Positions 1 to 11,090 of a stretch of DNA of 64,000 bases are shown here, piece after piece. Under the pieces are notes generated by a model. That model was not told the DNA's origin. It made no database searches and saw only the letters and a list, made by a program, of their open reading frames with translations. Within the stretch, counting starts at the first letter, position 1. Every line of letters begins with the position of its first letter. Both the position numbers and the translations under genes were made by a program. Source of the DNA: Macrostomum hystrix (Eukaryota > Platyhelminthes > Macrostomidae); assembly GCA_950097015.1 (NCBI GenBank), contig CATNEN010000041.1, forward strand, positions 434,001-498,000, read 5' to 3'.

Positions 1-1
1 G

Positions 2-586
2 CAGGCGATATTTCGTCGCTTGCAGCACCTGGGCCTGCAGCAGGCCTATCTAACAGATCCTGGCACCCGCGACTTCGCTCGCATGCTCATGGCGCTCCCC
101 TACCTGCCGGCCGAGCACATGGGCGAGGGTCTGGCGCAGATCGTTGCTGGTGTGCACGCGCCACTGCTGCTGGACCTGGCCGAGTACGTGAGCGCAACCT
201 GGCTGTCGAACCCGGTCCACGGAGTCCACGAAGTCAGTGTGTACGGCCAGTCAATACGTACCAACAACGAGGTCGAGGGCTGGCACCGGAGACTCAAGCA
301 GCGGGCCGAGAGAGTGCAGTTGACGCTCTACCCACTTCTGCACCTGCTGCACATGGAGGCCAAGCTTGTGCCAATGCATGCCGCGCTGGTGCACCAGGGT
401 GCTCAGGAGCGCCAGCACAGAGCACGGTACGAGCGTCTGCAGACGACTGTGGAGCGGTACTGGGCGCAGTACCGCACTGGTGAGTTGTCAATCCGTGCAT
501 TCCTGCTCCGGTGCTCGCGCCTCGGCCACATTCCCCAGTTTGCGTACAGACAGCGGCAACAGGTGCAGCAGCAGCAGCAGGACTAG
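2..586 (+). CDS. MULE-type (Mutator-like) transposase, C-terminal part, 5' end outside window
   Basis: The frame is open from base 2 and ends at a TAG at 584-586, so only the last ~194 residues are visible and the true start lies upstream of the window. The motif TNNEVEGWHRRL (codons near 260-295) is the hallmark seen after the MULE transposase domain in animal FLYWCH/MULE proteins. It is preceded by an aromatic-rich helical stretch (LADYV-like, then WL) and followed by a basic helical segment and a short Gln run. The protein would catalyse cut-and-paste transposition; the catalytic core residues are outside the window. An AATAAA lies at 800-805, and about 260 bp beyond the stop begins a region of repeated TTGACGAARTG motifs that looks like the element's 3' terminus. 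No disabling mutation is visible in this part. Family call is by motif recognition; a domesticated MULE-derived gene is an alternative. Confidence 0.72.
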   Translation, partial: QAIFRRLQHLGLQQAYLTDPGTRDFARMLMALPYLPAEHMGEGLAQIVAGVHAPLLLDLAEYVSATWLSNPVHGVHEVSVYGQSIRTNNEVEGWHRRLKQRAERVQLTLYPLLHLLHMEAKLVPMHAALVHQGAQERQHRARYERLQTTVERYWAQYRTGELSIRAFLLRCSRLGHIPQFAYRQRQQVQQQQQD

Positions 587-799
587 TACGTACGTAAGTG
601 GATAAGTGTACTGTACATTCTGCGCATGTCTTCAGCTTTATATTTGATTGTGACCTTTGTGGTGGCCTTCTTTGTGATCTTTGTGATTTTGTGCAATGCA
701 TTTTTCCTTTTTTACCATACAATTACTGCATCTTTGTGGCAGTAACTCCGCCATTGTCTGGTCCCAAGCCCAGAATGAGAAAGGAGGAGGGCTGCATTG

Positions 800-805
800 A
801 ATAAA
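800..805 (+). terminator. Poly(A) signal AATAAA
   Basis: An AATAAA hexamer lies 214 bp after the stop codon of the transposase-like frame and is the first canonical poly(A) signal downstream of it. Confidence 0.5.
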
Positions 806-847
806 CATGCAACGGGAAAAAAGTTTCATGCGGGGCGTGTATTATTG

Positions 848-1014
848 GCAGTTGACGAAGTGACAAAAAGTTGACATCGTCCCATTGAACAGTTGACGAA
901 ATAACCAAGCTTTGAAAGTATCCTATTGGTTGGTTGACGAAACGACCAATACGGGGAACGGGTTGACGATGTGTCCAGTTGACGAAATGGCAGTTGACGA
1001 AATGACTAGGATCC
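848..1014 (+). mobile_element. Putative right terminus of the MULE-like element with subterminal TTGACGAARTG repeats
   Basis: Seven irregularly spaced copies of a GTTGACGA-type motif occur here in one orientation (near 849, 869, 889, 930, 961, 976 and 990). The block stops at TGACTAGGATCC (1003-1014). The reverse complement of that end closely matches the left end of the inverted-repeat element at 2108-2543 (GGATCCTAGACACTTCGTCA). Repeated subterminal motifs next to a transposase gene are typical of transposase binding sites. I infer that this is the 3' end of the element whose transposase lies at 2-586; the left end would be outside the window. Confidence 0.5.
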
Positions 1015-1640
1015 TTTCGGCCATAGCCACTTGGCCAAAAGCCGAATGAGCATAATAATGCTACATTATTATAGTTCTGTCTGTACATAAATGTAGGCTA
1101 CTGTCCGTAATTTTCAGTACATTTAAGCAGTCTTTAAAAAATGAGTTGAAGCCTAAAGGGCTGTACATCTTCGACTCCATAGCAGTAAATTCCTTCTTGG
1201 ACTCTGCAGCCGAACTCAACGGCAATGCTAATAACAGCAAGTGAATTTTTTCTTTATAAATCTGTAGTCGTCATCGTTTAAGCCGAAGAATCTGTCTAGA
1301 ATAACAAAAGTACCCGCTGTATATAGACAATTAATTATAGAACTAAAAAATGCATACTGACCTTATAAGAAATCTGTTTACAGCTGCGTGAAATAATATA
1401 ACAAACAAAGTCTAGTTTTATCAAATATGTCAACATAGTATATAAAATTTAAACCTGTCAAACATCAGTGAGTTATTATTCGCATATGGATCTTTAATAC
1501 CTTGTTTGTGGAGTCAAGTTAATTGTCAATTTTGTTTAATGTGGTTTAACAGATCATTCTTCGATGTTTTATACTCAAGATAGCTAGTATTATTAATGTG
1601 AAATAAAGTCTAATTCACTTGTCTTCATTTCGCGAAAGGA
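1015..1640. other. Geneless stretch between transposon and SMG9
   Basis: AT-rich sequence with no ORF or repeat I can support. It presumably contains the SMG9 promoter and 5' UTR. Confidence 0.5.
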
Positions 1641-4600
1641 ATGAACGAAAGTAGGAATAGACCTAATAATGGTGAATATCGAGAATATCACCCATCCACG
1701 TCAACATCTAAGGCTGTACGAACAGATAACCGAAAATGGCAAAACTCTTCATTGACAAGAAATAATGACTCGTTTGACAGAAGCGGTGGGCGAAATTTGA
1801 CTCGAAATCGTACATACCAGCGAAGCAATCATTTTGATACAACCACAACTCTTCAAAGTGAAGAGTCTGTGTCTGGTGTACATGCTGGTCAGGATTCCGA
1901 TTGGCCACAGCCTAGAAAAGGATGGAGTCGAAACACTCCTGGTCCCGAAGTTGGCAATCCAGTCCAAAGCAAAAATGAAACAGTAAGTCTTATTTGCCAG
2001 TGTATAATTTTAATAATATTCAAGCTTTTTAACCTCTTCTGTATATGTTTTTATTACATTTAAAGTCTAAAAAGTCGGTGATTAAGTCCTAAGATTTAAA
2101 TCGACCCGGATCCTAGACACTTCGTCATCTTACAACTTCGTCATCTTACAACTTCGTCATCCCCTTGGAAGGTAGGACACTTCGTCATCCAGCCAATTGG
2201 CATGCTTTAAAGTTTGGTCAGTTCGTCATCTACTAATAACAAGCAATCAAGTTCGTCATCAATAAAGTGAGGGTGGGGTGGTGGGGTAGAGGTGTGAACA
2301 CACTTCACACTCTAAATTGTCAAAAAGAGGTGTCAAAACTGATTTCATTATAAGAGTTGAAAAATAGGTGCCAACACAATGTGAGGAGGTAGGGAGGGGT
2401 GGTTCTGTTGCAACTTTAAAAACTTGTTTTATAGACGATGAAGTGTCCACAAGTCTAAGTCTCTTTGTCATCCACCCTCTGAGATATTGGACAGATTGTC
2501 ATCTGGATGACGAAGTTGTAAGATGACGAAGTGTCCAGGTACCATCTACCCAACTTGCTCAGAGTTTCTTTGCCTATATTGATTGTTATTTGTCTTAGGC
2601 TTTTGTAAGTATTCAGCCAAAGTTGCTAATTCATTAATTCAAAGTCATTAATTTGCTATATAAAAATATATAGTCACTTATATTAAATCAATTAAAAGTT
2701 ATGAAACAAAATACTTTTTAGTGAAATTTTAAATAGTATAATACAACTCCTTGCTAAAGAAGCATTTTATTGTTTACACCAGATCCCAGAATTGTTGTCA
2801 ATTTTTTTGTCAAATGGCCATGGTTAGCAATTGCCAGTTTCAAGGGAATGTTTTTCAAATTGAAAATTATCTCAAGGAACATTCCCCAAATTGAAAATTA
2901 TCCTTTCGGATGTCTGTCAAATCAAATTTAAACAATTTGTATGGGGTCAAGTCAGTCAACTATTATTTGCCCAATACTTATTTGTTAGTTATTTTTTCAA
3001 TACTTATGTTTTTATTTGTACCATTTGTGCAATTACATAAATTAACACAGGCAAAAAGTCACTTTCAGCTTTTGGATTTGCTATCGGAACCTTCATCAAA
3101 CATTTGCTTTGGAATCGGAACCTTTGTCAAACACCAGCTTTGGTAATGAAAGCTTCATCAAACACGTATTTTGATAATGGAAGCTTTGTCAAACAGTTGA
3201 TGAAAAATAATTTGACAAAAATTCTATAAATTATTTACATCTACTTTAAGTCAAAATCATATATAATAAATGTTTAATAACTACTAAACCTGAAACAAAA
3301 AAAACTTCATGTAAAATCCTAACTACTGTAATATTATTTACTAGTAGGCAGTTATAGCTTAGTTACTATTATGTGGCTCTATACTTAAGCTTCATTATAA
3401 TAATATTCACTGTTTTGTATTCAGTGGCACTAGGACAAGCTAGTTAGATGCTTATTGTCATTTTGTGCTAAATAAATGTATACCTATGAGAATGTAGTAT
3501 TTTCTATTAAACCCCATATTTAATTTCAGTTTTGAAACATTTTATTTTCTAGTAGGTTTTTGGGAAGTAAGATCAAGCAAATATTTCTGAGTTTATTTGG
3601 ATTTAAATAAGTACTTGTCTTCATTGTTAGAGTTTTCTTTCTTACAAAATCTATATATCTACCCTGTAGATTAAAATAATATTTTAATTAAAAAAGTAAA
3701 TTAAATCTAATTAAAAAGTAAGAGCAACGTTTTAATTGAAAATATAATTCTTTTTTAGTCTGACAGCAACAAGGAAGGCAATCCTGGTGCCAAATTTATT
3801 GTAAAAAAGGTAAGTGCATTGTATGGTGGTAAATAAATTTCTGCTGAAGGTAATATAAAATAATTAAAACATTACTACTCTAAAATTGCACAAAAGCGTG
3901 AAGAAGTCAGCAGCACTAACAGCAGCAGTGGCGGTCATCGCTCCAAGGAGGCGTCACCTAGTGTGCAGCCGACTGTACAGGAGCCTTCTGCTGGAGTGAG
4001 TGAGTCGGCCGACTGGCCCAGCCTGCAGCAGCCGCAGCGAGCCTCGAGGCCAACTAGGGGCACCGTCGTTGCTGCTCCAGTTGTGACAATCGCCGCTGCT
4101 GCCACTGCACCAGTAGTCGCCTCATCGCCGACTCGCCTCACCCACCTGCAGGAGGTGCCACTGCCGCCGCAGCCGCTGACGCTGGTGACACCAGGCGGAC
4201 GTTTCATTGACGAAGCCCAGCGGCAGGAAATTTTGGACTATCTGGAGCCGAGCAACACGAACTTTACTGTCGTTGGCGTGCTCGGACTGCAGGTTAGTCT
4301 GGTTGTTGTGGCAAATTAGTTTAACTGCACTACTTAAAGTAGCCTGTTTCGTGTATCACCGCGCTTGATCTGCTTTAAATTAAAACTCAATCCAGTCCTC
4401 TGGCAAGTCGAGCTTGCTCAACGCGCTGCTGCTGAACCGCCCACCAGGCGATCAGGAGGATCTTCAGATGCCAAGCGACCGGCGCGAATTTCCCGTCGAA
4501 AATCTCGAAAGCCTGCTAGAAAATGCGCACAGGACCAGGGGCGTCCAGCTGCAGACCACGCCGGAGCGGTTGTTCCTGCTGGACTGTGAAGCTCTGCTAG

Positions 4601-5645
4601 CACTGCCCAGCGCTGAGACGCTCATTCAAGCTGCCGCCAGCGAGCGCCGCGGCGGAGGCGCAGGCGGCGCCGCTCAACAGTCGGACTTCATCACCGTGGA
4701 GACTGGCGCCACCATGCAGGGAATCCAGCTCAGCGCCTTCCTGATGTCGGCCTGCCACCTGCTGCTGGTGCTATCCGACGGCTGGCCGGACCCGGACATG
4801 CTCCGCCTTCTGCTGGCAGCCGATATGCTGCGGCCTGCTGTCTTGGACGATACGAGCTTCCAGCCGCGACTGGTCTTCGTTCTGAATCGAACCGGCCCTG
4901 GTGACGGCCCGGCACCCGGCCGGCTCTGCGACCTCCTGGCCGGAGTGTTCGAAGGTGCCGCCTTCCGGTTCAACTCCAGCGGCGTCTTCTGCCTGCCACT
5001 GCTGGACGAGGCCACTCAAGGTGAGGCGCAGCTTCAGACAGCTGGGAGGGTTCTGTTCAAACCTAGAACTCATTTTCTAAAGCGTAGATTAGGCATTCCT
5101 AATGTCCTGAAGCACCAAGCAAGCAGTCTCTCCGCAAACTTGCATGGCTTCAGAGCCGCTCTTGAATAGGTTCAAAAAGTACTTCATTTATACACGGTTC
5201 TTTCTGCCTCTCGATTCCTATTGTTGCAGAGGCGGCCGTTGAGTACACGGAGGAGCTGGAGCGCTTGCGCAAGCTGATTTTGACTTCGCCCAGGCATCAC
5301 ATGCTGAGGCAGGACCTGTTCAACGAGAAAGTCTGGTGAGTTTATCAATCTCTCTGTCTTCTCAGCCGACTGTTCAAAATTTAATTACACATGAAGTTGT
5401 TATGACTCCAGCATCCGAGTTCCCATTAAATCCAGATTCTAGATTCCCTAAGCCAAGAATCCCCATTGAGTCCAGATTCCCTCTTTGGAAGTCACCATTG
5501 AGTCTACGCCCATGGAATTAGCTTGCATCAGCTTTAACCCCAGCTACAATGATGATTTCCTTGCAGGCTTGACTTCGCAGCCGAAGTTTGGGAGAACATT
5601 GAAAAGTCCGTCATGCTGGCCGAGTACCACAGGCTGATTGGCTAG
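1641..5645 (+). CDS. SMG9: SMG9, nonsense-mediated mRNA decay factor (6 exons, about 532 aa)
   Basis: Exons 1641-1982, 3759-3809, 3897-4292, 4396-5020, 5230-5335 and 5567-5645; all GT-AG, phases 0,0,0,1,2 agree. The exon 3 acceptor is weak and therefore approximate. SMG9 partners SMG8 and holds the SMG1 kinase that phosphorylates UPF1. The N-terminal ~240 residues are low-complexity. The degenerate G domain begins with VVGVLGLQ, split by intron 3 from SSGKSSLLNALL, giving a P-loop at about 259-268. Later blocks include FLDCEALL-like LFLLDCEALL, the hydrophobic strand after MQGIQLSAFLMS, and LVFVLNRT. The C-terminus RQDLFNEKVWLDFAAEVWENIEKS followed by LAEYHRLIG matches the conserved SMG9 tail. 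Length is close to human SMG9 (520 aa). Intron 1 holds a transposon (2108-2543). AATAAA at 5707 follows the stop. Confidence 0.9.
2108..2543. mobile_element. 436-bp non-autonomous inverted-repeat DNA element (MITE-like) in SMG9 intron 1
   Basis: The left end starts GGATCCTAGACACTTCGTCA and the right end, read on the opposite strand, starts GGTACCTGGACACTTCGTCA. The two remain nearly identical for about 36 bp. The flanks are ATCGACCC (2100-2107) and ATCTACCC (2544-2551), an 8-bp target-site duplication with one mismatch. Inside are further ACTTCGTCATC copies pointing inward from both ends and no coding capacity. The TSD length suits MULE, hAT or P-type elements; the shared terminal motif with the MULE-like end at 1003-1014 favours MULE. 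Confidence 0.75.
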
Positions 5646-5706
5646 GTGGACACAGCCCAGAAGCAGCAACGCGGAAGTATCAGCTGAGCTTTTAAAAATT
5701 CTAAAC

Positions 5707-5712
5707 AATAAA
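5707..5712 (+). terminator. SMG9: Poly(A) signal AATAAA of SMG9
   Basis: Canonical hexamer 62 bp after the SMG9 stop codon. Confidence 0.7.
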
Positions 5713-7600
5713 TTTTCCGTAGCGGTTCGATCGGCGCGACAGCCCGACTCTGCCAGTCTCAGACGGCCTGCTGGCACCGATGCAGTCGACGATTCGACAA
5801 CGTTCCCCACCGCCCCCTCTGCCCGCTCCGCCAACCGCCCCGCCAGCCCGCGCTGTGCGGCCCAGGGCGGCCCCCGTGGCTCTCGAGCCTATGGGGAAGA
5901 GAGGCGGTCGCTGCGGGCAGTTGAAGAGAGGCGAGCGGCAGTGCCCGAGCAAATTCTGACAGAAAATATTTCTATTTTTTTGTGACAGCAAGGCACTTGG
6001 TGGGCTATTCCTGTGTCACTTCCACAAGATGCGTTGCTTTTGTTTTTCTGCTAAGCCTAGCATCTGTTTGTTTGTTCTCACTATCTCTGTGCTAAATTGA
6101 GGGTCTGCGAATATCCAGAGTCGATGCAGATGGCGCATGCGACAGTTTTTCTCTCCCTCTCGCCCGTCTCATTTAACGCTGTGTAATTTGGGTCCCCTTG
6201 TTTTTGCCTTTTAAATCTTTTCGTTCATCTTTGTCTGTTGTCATCGTGGGTCGATACGACACTGTTCATTGTCAGAAAAGTCTATAAACCATTGACTTGA
6301 GCCTCGAGTGTTCCAATTCGAGGGTGTATCTCTCATCTGATTTGGGCGCATCAACTTCTGCTAAAATGGAAATGCTGCACCCCACTCGCGTCCTGAGTTT
6401 ATTGTATTCGCCAGAATCCCCTGCGTGCATCTTTGGCCTTTCCCGAGAATTTGGACGCCCGCTTCTCTGTGACAGTGAAGCCATTAAAATAGTGTAAACT
6501 TTAATTCTCTTCCACACTACTGCTAGTAGAATGATTCTCTGAAATATTGGCTATGTTTTCCGCACTATTCCGAATGCTATCTTTGAATAATAAATAGTCT
6601 CATAACACTGTCGAATTCGCGCGTGACTCCATCCGATAAACTGTTGGGCTAATCTCCGGTCTAGGTCGCTTCCCTTCCTGTTTTCTTGTTGCTTGCCAAA
6701 GCCGAGCTGGAGTAGGGAGGCCTGGCTAGAATCCGGGTCAGCTTTGTGAGCTCATTTTGGATGTGCTTCTTTGTGCCTGCGGAGATGAAGCTGATGAAAG
6801 ATGGCTGGGAACACTTGGTGGGAGAGCCGCGCATTAATTAGTGAGAAATCGATACGTTTAGCTTGCGTTATTAGGAACTTGAATTTACTCAGCTAGGTGC
6901 CACCATTGAATTCATGAGATCGAAGCCGACTTCGAATAGGCTTCTTGCTTATTTTGTTGCTATGCCGTCACCGTCAGCAGCAGATCTAAATTTATTTTCG
7001 AGAGCTAGAGAAGCGAGCAAGCGAGAATCAGTGATGCGTGCCTTGGCCGTACCGTGCAGTCGAACGCTCGTAAAATGAATTCAAGTTTGAAATGCAGTTG
7101 AGCTCCATATAATAGGCTGTTTTTGTAATGAAACTGTTCAGTAAAAGCAATTCGACTTGCATCGCTCTGCTCTGAAAAGCTGTTTCAGAACTGGCCTGGC
7201 TGATCTTTGTTGTCAGGAGGAGGCTAAATTGATTGCTGCTGAATCATTCAGAAGCAGGACTGGTTTCCACCAGAGCTCGCGTACTACTCTTGGCCCTGAC
7301 TTGCCTGGCAAGCCGCGCCAATGAAAACTCATCTGATCTGGCATCGGTTGATCTCCTGTACCGGCCTGAGCTGCTCACAGAATAGTGCATATACTTTGCT
7401 AATCGACTAACGAACGGCCAGACAAAGGCAAACAAACTTTTATCTAAAGTTTGCTCAGCCCTCTTATCTGTGCTAGTTCAGGATCTAGGATTCGATTATT
7501 CAACAGCCGACTAACCTGCTAGAAAAGCTGCTGCTCGGTCCCAGCTGTTCTAAGTGGCCTCACGACTTCGGGGTCAGGATACCCCTCCCTCCGCTTGTCG
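5713..7600. other. Geneless stretch
   Basis: Mixed-composition DNA. Short open frames exist, but none shows a protein-like composition or family motif. I see no repeat array here. Confidence 0.5.
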
Positions 7601-10600
7601 CATCCACTGCGGAGTCTAGTCAGCGAAGCCGATCAAGCCTCAGGCCTTGATTGATTCCCTCTTCGCGCTGCGGGTCCCCAGCTTCGCCAAGTTGCCAGCG
7701 CTGCAAGTCGCCGCGCTGAGCAGGCGAATGAAGGCCATTTGGATCGTTAAGCGGTGGCCCTGGGGTTGGAGGCGAGCAGAAGGGTTAGCCATTGCTGTGG
7801 CCCGGGGTCGAGTGGCCGGGGAGGCAGCGAGTGAGCCGAGACGCAGAAGCAGAGCCTGCGCGGGCAGTTGCTGGGGAGCTGTCCTCTCCTATACATTCCC
7901 CCGGCCGGCCGTTTCCGGGGCGCGCACTGGAGAGTGATCGATCACTGTCCCCAAGCCCGTCCAAAGTCCCTGCTTCCCTTCCTCACATACAGAGATGCGG
8001 ACGCATTTAGCCTCGCTTGATGCCATGAGTTGCTTCACGGGAGCCCGTCGAGTTAAGAAGCACTGCAATTCATAATATCGATGGGCTGCTGGCAGCGGAT
8101 CGAAAATCATGCCATGCTCAGCTGCTCCTCGCCATAAACATTCAGTTGTTTCTTCCTGTTCTGTTCACGCTGGTTGCGCACAGAATGCATTAGCACTAGC
8201 GTTCCTATTCAGAGACCCCAGTCCCCAAGCTGCTGCCGCTGCTGCTGCTGTTGATGATGATATTAAGGGGCCAACTGCGCTTACTTTACGAGACCACAGC
8301 GGCATGGCACAGCTTGTATGGCATGCAACTCTGTCAACTTCCGGTTTTGGGGGGCTGAAGCGAGTTACTGGGCGGATTTCTCAGGGAGAGAAACGTTCGC
8401 GCAGCTCTCAGCTCCACTGGCATTGCGGGCGGTGGATCATTGAATGGGAAAAGTACACAGCCGATTTGGAAGTGAAATGGAGGAGAGACGGAGAGATGGG
8501 ACGAGCTGCTGGAGCTGGGCGCGAGCATTCAGCAATGGGAGAGGATTTCTGCAGCCAGTGTGTACGCACACCAGTTAGTCTCTGCTGGGCCATGCTCAGA
8601 GAGAATCTGTTCTTGTCCTTGCTCTCTCCCTCTACCAGTTCCTCAGCGGCTCACTCACTCTCTCGGGCGCGCTCGGGGAGCGCCAGTGTCCCACCCTCCG
8701 CGCTCATGCGGACGCATGGCAACACGAGGGTGGTACCCTTTCGTTGAAATTGCTTGGGCTAAAGCCGCTGCCGCCATCCGTGGGATTAAGCGGCCAAATC
8801 CCTCGACGGGACGAGCAAGCGGCTTGCGGGCTGGGCAAATGAGAGCCCCGCAATCAGCGGGGCCCCGCCGCATGGGATCACAGGCGGGGCGGAGACAAGG
8901 CCCAGCTCTGGGTTCGGACTCGGAGATGGCAAACAGCTTCCGAAATTCATCGCCTCCCCCAGCCACTCATTCCATATGGCCCAGCAGGAAAGTCTCAGCA
9001 GCAGCAGCTATTGCTTTGCATAATTTCTCTGCGACGTCGAGAAATTAACGCGACTTTCGCGCCCTTTCTCCATCCATCGCAGAACTGTCCGCCCCAAACT
9101 CGAGTTGCTCAAACTCCAGTGGGAGCAGGACAGGACGCGCGAGCGAGAAGGAAACTTGCGAAGCAGAAACACTTGAGAAAAACGACGATGTGCCCTCATT
9201 TGCTAATCCGCGACGCCGCGCAGAATTGGAGCGAAAGACCCGGGCTCAAACCGTGGATCTACGCTCTCATGCGCAGGCATTCCTACACTATTGCGACCTG
9301 CACCCTGCTCCCGCTTCTCGGCTGGCCAGCCTGGGGGAGGACAGACTGGGGAGGAGCACGTGCTGTTCTGCGCGCGGCACGTGCGCGATTTTTGCAGCCC
9401 AGTCGCCTCCAGCTGCCCCGAGGGTCAGTCCGCTCGGCTACCCATTCCTGCCGCTGCAACAGAAACTCTCTGGGCTTGTCTCTCATCTCTCGCCTTGCCA
9501 AATCCTTCTTCCCATGCCGAGCAGCATGCTCCGAATTCCCAACACCCCTGATGGCACCTTTCCCCTCAGGTCCTCTCCCTGCAGCCACAGCTCGCATTGC
9601 TGCTGCTGCCGATTCCGATGCTGCGTCCTAAATGCAGCGCGCGACAGCGACAACAGCTCGGCGCGAGCAAGGCTACTGCGTGCTTGCACTGGGCCAGAGT
9701 GCGGGGGATGGACGAGATGAGAACCCCCTTTGAGTCCTGGCTGTGCTGTCTCTTGGATCGACGCAGCCCGCAGCAGCGGATGAAAATGGGAATTGGAGAG
9801 GCCGAATGAGGGCAGGATGGGGAGAGGGGATAGCAGAGCCTGAGACTGCGATGCGATGGACAGAAAGAGAGTCGTGGCGGGATGTGGGGTGGAGCTCGGC
9901 TGCTGTGCCGGCGCCTCGGCCCATCCGCGGCTCAGTCGTTCTTCCTCGAGGCGAGACCACAGTTGGGGCTTCCCAGCCTCTGTGCCTCATCTCCAGTCCA
10001 CCCACCCCCGCCTCGCCTGCTGGAAGCAAGGCAGTAAGCCGGCCACCCCTCGCTCTCACAGTACTTGACAGCATCGCGTCCGACACTCTGCCGGCCTCGG
10101 GGCGTCATCGCCTCTCGTTCTCAGCTTTTCCCATCGGTCAGCTGTCTGCCGAAGCCGCAGTTTCCCCAGAGTCCGGTTCGGCCCGGCCGAGTCCGCCCAT
10201 CCCCCATCGCCTGCATTTCCCGGCTGCTCTCAGGCTGGCAACAAGCTGAGAGCCGAGCCGAGCTCTCCTGCTGCTAGGCGATTCGCCATTTGCTGCCAGG
10301 CTCGGTGGTAAGGGGGAGGAGGTTGGCGTATTGCGAAGAGGTCGGCCTCGGCTGCTCAGCTCTCACCCTGTCCTCCAACCCATCGCCTTCGCCTCACCCA
10401 CCCTCCGGCCTGGCCCTTCTATCGCATCAGATTCTCGGCTTCCCTGCCCTCCCATTCCGCTCACTGCGACCCGCCAGCAACCCCAATCTCGAGCGGTTTC
10501 TTAAGTCGCTGCGTCCCCCCGCCCACCCTGGGCCCTCCCAACCGCAGGTACGCAATTGCTACCGCCCAGTTTCCTGCATTGCCGCAAGCTGCTGTCAATC

Positions 10601-10800
10601 GGCTTGCTCAGTGGGGAGCTCATTGCCGCCCTCGCACCCCAGCCTGCAGTCCGCATCGCGGCAGCCGAGTGTTGGGCCCGCTGCGTTGCGCCCGGCCGGG
10701 GCCTGCGGAGCATTGCGCTGAAGCTGACCGATTCTGTTCCGAATCGTCTCTCAATCGCTTTGGCCCTGAGTGAGCTGGTCTTTATACTTTCTACTCTCGA
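7600..10800. other. GC-rich, stop-poor, apparently non-coding block
   Basis: About 3.2 kb of clearly GC-richer sequence with CG dinucleotides throughout. Open frames of 60-210 codons occur in all six frames and overlap each other, which is expected from stop-poor GC-rich DNA. None carries a recognisable domain. It ends about 300 bp before the membrane-protein frame at 11091, so it may be that gene's promoter, 5' UTR or first intron. Confidence 0.45.
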
Positions 10801-11090
10801 AGCTTAAAGTACATGCATACCTCATCTTGTTTAACTCTGCAAATAACGGATGCACTGATGGTACTCGAGATATCAAGTCGTAGATTTCATGTTCTGCTAT
10901 TCCAATTCTTCGTTTTGTAGTGCACTTCGTGTTGCTCGCAGTGTCACAATAGTGATGTTTGTTCTTAACGTAAATCACTGAGCAGAAGCAAAAAAACATA
11001 GGTAGAAAGTTCCTTGGAGATTGAATTCTCAAATTATTTTATAGTAGCTCATCTAAGATACTCTTTACCAACCAACTCCAGCGCAGTCGC

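Noticed and set aside
8109-10721. Numerous 60-210 codon frames on both strands
   Set aside because: They overlap in all frames in a GC-rich, stop-poor block with no family motif; treated as chance.
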